Of a stretch of DNA of 64,000 nucleotides, positions 62,078-64,000 are shown piece by piece. The notes beneath the pieces were generated by a model that was not told where the DNA came from, did not search any database, and saw only the letters and a list, made by a program, of their open reading frames with translations. Where the stretch lies: assembly GCA_943736015.1 (NCBI GenBank), contig OX031063.1, positions 39,882,672 to 39,946,671 of the forward strand. Direction: 5' to 3'. The position numbers were made by a program, and so were the translations under genes. This stretch comes from Tridacna crocea. Lineage: Eukaryota; Mollusca; Bivalvia; Cardiida; Cardiidae. How positions within the stretch are numbered: the stretch's first letter is position 1; each line of letters opens with the position of its first letter.

Positions 62078-62659
62078 TTCAAATTTGTACACTTAACGGC
62101 TACATTAGAGAACGCTGAAGTGTTTTTTGTCGAGGAAGCCATTGTGCGGAATTAAGAAAGAAAAAGAGAAATAATATTCAGATATTGGCTTGAAGGTCAA
62201 CCTACTAAGCACACGAATACCTTATGACAAAGTTTGGTTTACTTCTGTACTGGTTGTAGCCCTTTGTTCATAAGGAGGAATATGGAGTAATGTCCCTTGA
62301 CGTTAGGATGCAGGATGGGTAGAGAGAGAATAAACATGTTAAAATAGAGATCGATCGAATAAAATTAAGTTCTCACTTGAAAACTATGTTTTTGAAATAT
62401 CTTATTTGGCCTTTAATACTAAATTCCCAACAGTACAATCAATTATTTCGATTTATAGATATTCATGCCTAATCAAATGGAGTAGCGCGCAATCATGGGA
62501 TGAACAAGCCGTGGGACGAAGTGGTTTTTGAACGAAAAAGCTCAGGACCAAGCAATTCATAGACAAATTTTGTGTCATTGCGCCAACAGAAGGTTTGAAA
62601 AAGTGAAGCTATTTTCAATCACCAACTGGTATTTCTACTATCGATCGCCTCAGCCAGTG
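62078..62659. other. Intergenic, nothing recognised
   Basis: No gene or repeat family recognised. Confidence 0.45.
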
Positions 62660-62885
62660 TACCATTACCACACAATCCCTACTTTTGGCGCCCCTGGAAA
62701 AGAAGCCTTTTGAAAACATTGCGGAAAAAGGAGAAAATGCTGGTAACCAGCATTTTCTCCTTTTTCCACAATGTTTTCTACCCTTCACAAAACTAATTTC
62801 AAATTTTCAGTCACTTTCATTTTGTCGTCTGCAAATGCTTTAGATTTGGACAAGCCTAAAATATTGTCGTTTGGTAATGAGTTAA
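62660..62885 (+). mobile_element. Hairpin MITE A, complete
   Basis: ACCATTACCACACAATCCC to GGTAATGAG-TTAA. An extra A is present in both stems (GGAAAAAGG and CCTTTTTCC), a matched length change. Confidence 0.95.
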
Positions 62886-63159
62886 AATGCCATTTCAATA
62901 ATATATCTGTGTGCTACCGAAAAATTAACTTGGTTTATTTCCTTCGGCTTTGCGCAAAATGCGACACATGGTCTTCAGAATTTAATATTGAACTCATAGT
63001 GGCATCATCTTCGACTAATACCACAAAAACTGTGGTATACTGGATTCTCTATCAGTATGTCTGTCCGCTTTCCCGTCATCTGTTTGTTGACCCGTGGACG
63101 AACTTTCAAACTGAAACCATTCGACATACGTAGAATAAGGAGACGTCATTTTTTTGTAC

Positions 63160-63400
63160 CGGAGGGGTACTGCATGGCTTAGTTGTAAAGCGTATATAAC
63201 TCGTAACCTTGAGGCCCCAAGTTCGAGCCACACTGGATCTTTCGCGAGAGTGTCCTCGGAAAAAAAAAAAAACACTTCAGAACCCTTGTCTTTAAACTGG
63301 TGCAACTAAAGACATTTGAATGTGTGAGCGATGCCGATATATAGCTGAAATATTGTTGAAAATGGTGTTAAATACCATTCAACCAGGCCAGTGGGTATCA
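63160..63400 (+). mobile_element. tRNA-derived SINE, second type
   Basis: A box ATGGCTTAGTTGTAAAGCG and B box AAGTTCGAGCC; poly-A of 13 at 63260; tail GATATATAGCTGAAATATTG, AATGGTGTTAAATACCATTC. The tail has the layout seen at 34450 and 63935 but the head differs. Confidence 0.8.
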
Positions 63401-63422
63401 TTTTGACTATTTTGAAAACGGC

Positions 63423-63525
63423 GTTAACCTTTTACCACATAATCCCGAGTTTCAACGAGAAAACGTTTGAAAACATTTTCGGAAAAGGAGAAAAAGTCGT
63501 ATAATTTTTGTTTTGTAAAGAGTGA
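63423..63525 (+). mobile_element. Hairpin MITE A fragment (L arm and left stem)
   Basis: GTTAACCTTTTACCACATAATCC; AACATTTTCGGAAAAGGAG; ends TTTTGTAAAGAGTGAAGGG without the second stem. Confidence 0.78.
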
Positions 63526-63533
63526 AGGGTAAC

Positions 63534-63642
63534 ATCCCATTTGGTCTACTCCCATTTGGTCTACTCCCGTTTCGTCTACAAATATGTGCAACAGTCCCAT
63601 TTCGTCTACATCTGTTTTGCCCAGTAGTCCCATTTCGTCTAC
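63534..63642. repeat. Short tandem repeat, 14-bp motif
   Basis: CCCATTT(G/C)GTCTAC repeated: three units in a row at 63537-63578, then two more spaced by 20-30 bp (63596, 63628). Confidence 0.9.
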
Positions 63643-63842
63643 ATTTCATTTTTTCCATGAAGTTTTTAACTAATAATTTATTTATTCTAAATTTTACCTC
63701 CCAAAAATATTATCTTATTTTGATTTTAATTTGCACTGCATGTTTGTTGATACTTTCTATTGATATATTAACACCTGTGTGTGCAGACCTATGCAGATTA
63801 TGACACCTAATTTGCAAGTTAACACCCATGTAAACTTTGTCA

Positions 63843-64000
63843 ATGAGAAAAAGCAGTCAGTGGCTTGTAAGGAAAGTTGATTATGGTACTGGTGAAGAAA
63901 TACGAGGAACAAATGGATAGGTGCACTGACCGCCGTGATATGACTGAAATGCTGTTGAAAAGAGTGTAAAACCCCGAAACCAAACCAAACTAGACAACAA
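63843..64000 (+). mobile_element. SINE, 5'-truncated
   Basis: AAGCAGTCAGTGGCTTGTAAGG to CTGACCGCCGTGATATGACTG and AAAACCCCGAAACCAAACC. Matches the body and tail of 34232-34490; A and B boxes absent. May continue past the window end. Confidence 0.85.

Noticed and set aside
1416-63525. Regularly spaced palindromes as a CRISPR-like array
   Set aside because: Spacing is irregular, repeats are 228-bp elements in both orientations with TTAA target sites, and the DNA is animal. Not CRISPR.
1-64000. LTR, retroviral or Polinton-type elements
   Set aside because: No long terminal repeats with coding interior and no reverse transcriptase, integrase, capsid or polymerase motifs were recognised in any frame.

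Overview
The window is nuclear DNA from an animal with long introns, almost certainly a bivalve mollusc, probably a heterodont or dreissenid-like lineage (inference). The evidence is AT-rich introns with GT-AG splice sites, tRNA-derived SINEs with a mollusc-type tail, 'AGCTCACCTGAGCAC' and 'CCCCCCAAAAC' elements carrying tandem cores of about 160 bp, and 'GCGCAG' inverted-repeat MITEs. No prokaryotic features are present, and I recognised no LTR, retroviral or other virus-derived element.

There are two host genes, both on the + strand. From before the window start to 41598 lies the 3' part of a GRAF/oligophrenin-family Rho GTPase-activating protein (ARHGAP26/10/42 type). Seventeen exons join with perfect phase into 575 codons: PH domain, RhoGAP domain with its arginine finger, a low-complexity Ser/Pro linker, and a C-terminal SH3 domain. 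The N-terminal BAR exons lie upstream. From about 55898 to 60653 lies a Golgi-type carbohydrate sulfotransferase: one exon with a membrane anchor, one with the 5' PAPS-binding loop, and a large last exon with the 3' PAPS-binding motif. Its initiator exon was not found.

The rest is dominated by one repeat system. About 100 copies and fragments, by eye roughly 30% of the window, belong to a family of about 228-bp non-autonomous DNA elements. They end in TTAA-CCC(A/T)TTACC... and ...GGTAA(A/T)GGG-TTAA, which suggests piggyBac-like mobilisation. Each carries at its centre a near-perfect palindrome of about 66 bp flanked by two unlike arms, called L (starts TTACCACACAATCCC) and R (starts TTACCAAACGACAAAA) here. 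Subfamily A is commonest; C is a diverged relative; B has entirely different arms but the same termini and the same hairpin. The two arms of the hairpin often carry matching private substitutions. Copies sit head to tail sharing one TTAA, and are nested in, or interrupted by, other elements. In the features, strand '+' means L arm first for families A and C; for family B it means the arm with CCCATAAGGCATTTC first.

Layout: 1-1415 intron; 1416-41598 GRAF exons with repeat-filled introns, including a 15.7-kb intron (24142-39854) that holds a Helitron/pearl-like element with a dimeric tandem core; 41599-44350 3' flank with a 31-33 bp minisatellite and a second pearl-like element; 44700-49700 intergenic repeats and microsatellites; 49718-50760 a third pearl-like element inserted in a hairpin MITE; 50887-55897 intergenic with several other MITE families; 55898-60653 sulfotransferase; 60682-64000 repeats, two SINE copies and a short tandem repeat. 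CpG is sparse across the GRAF gene and clearly commoner after about 50.9 kb.
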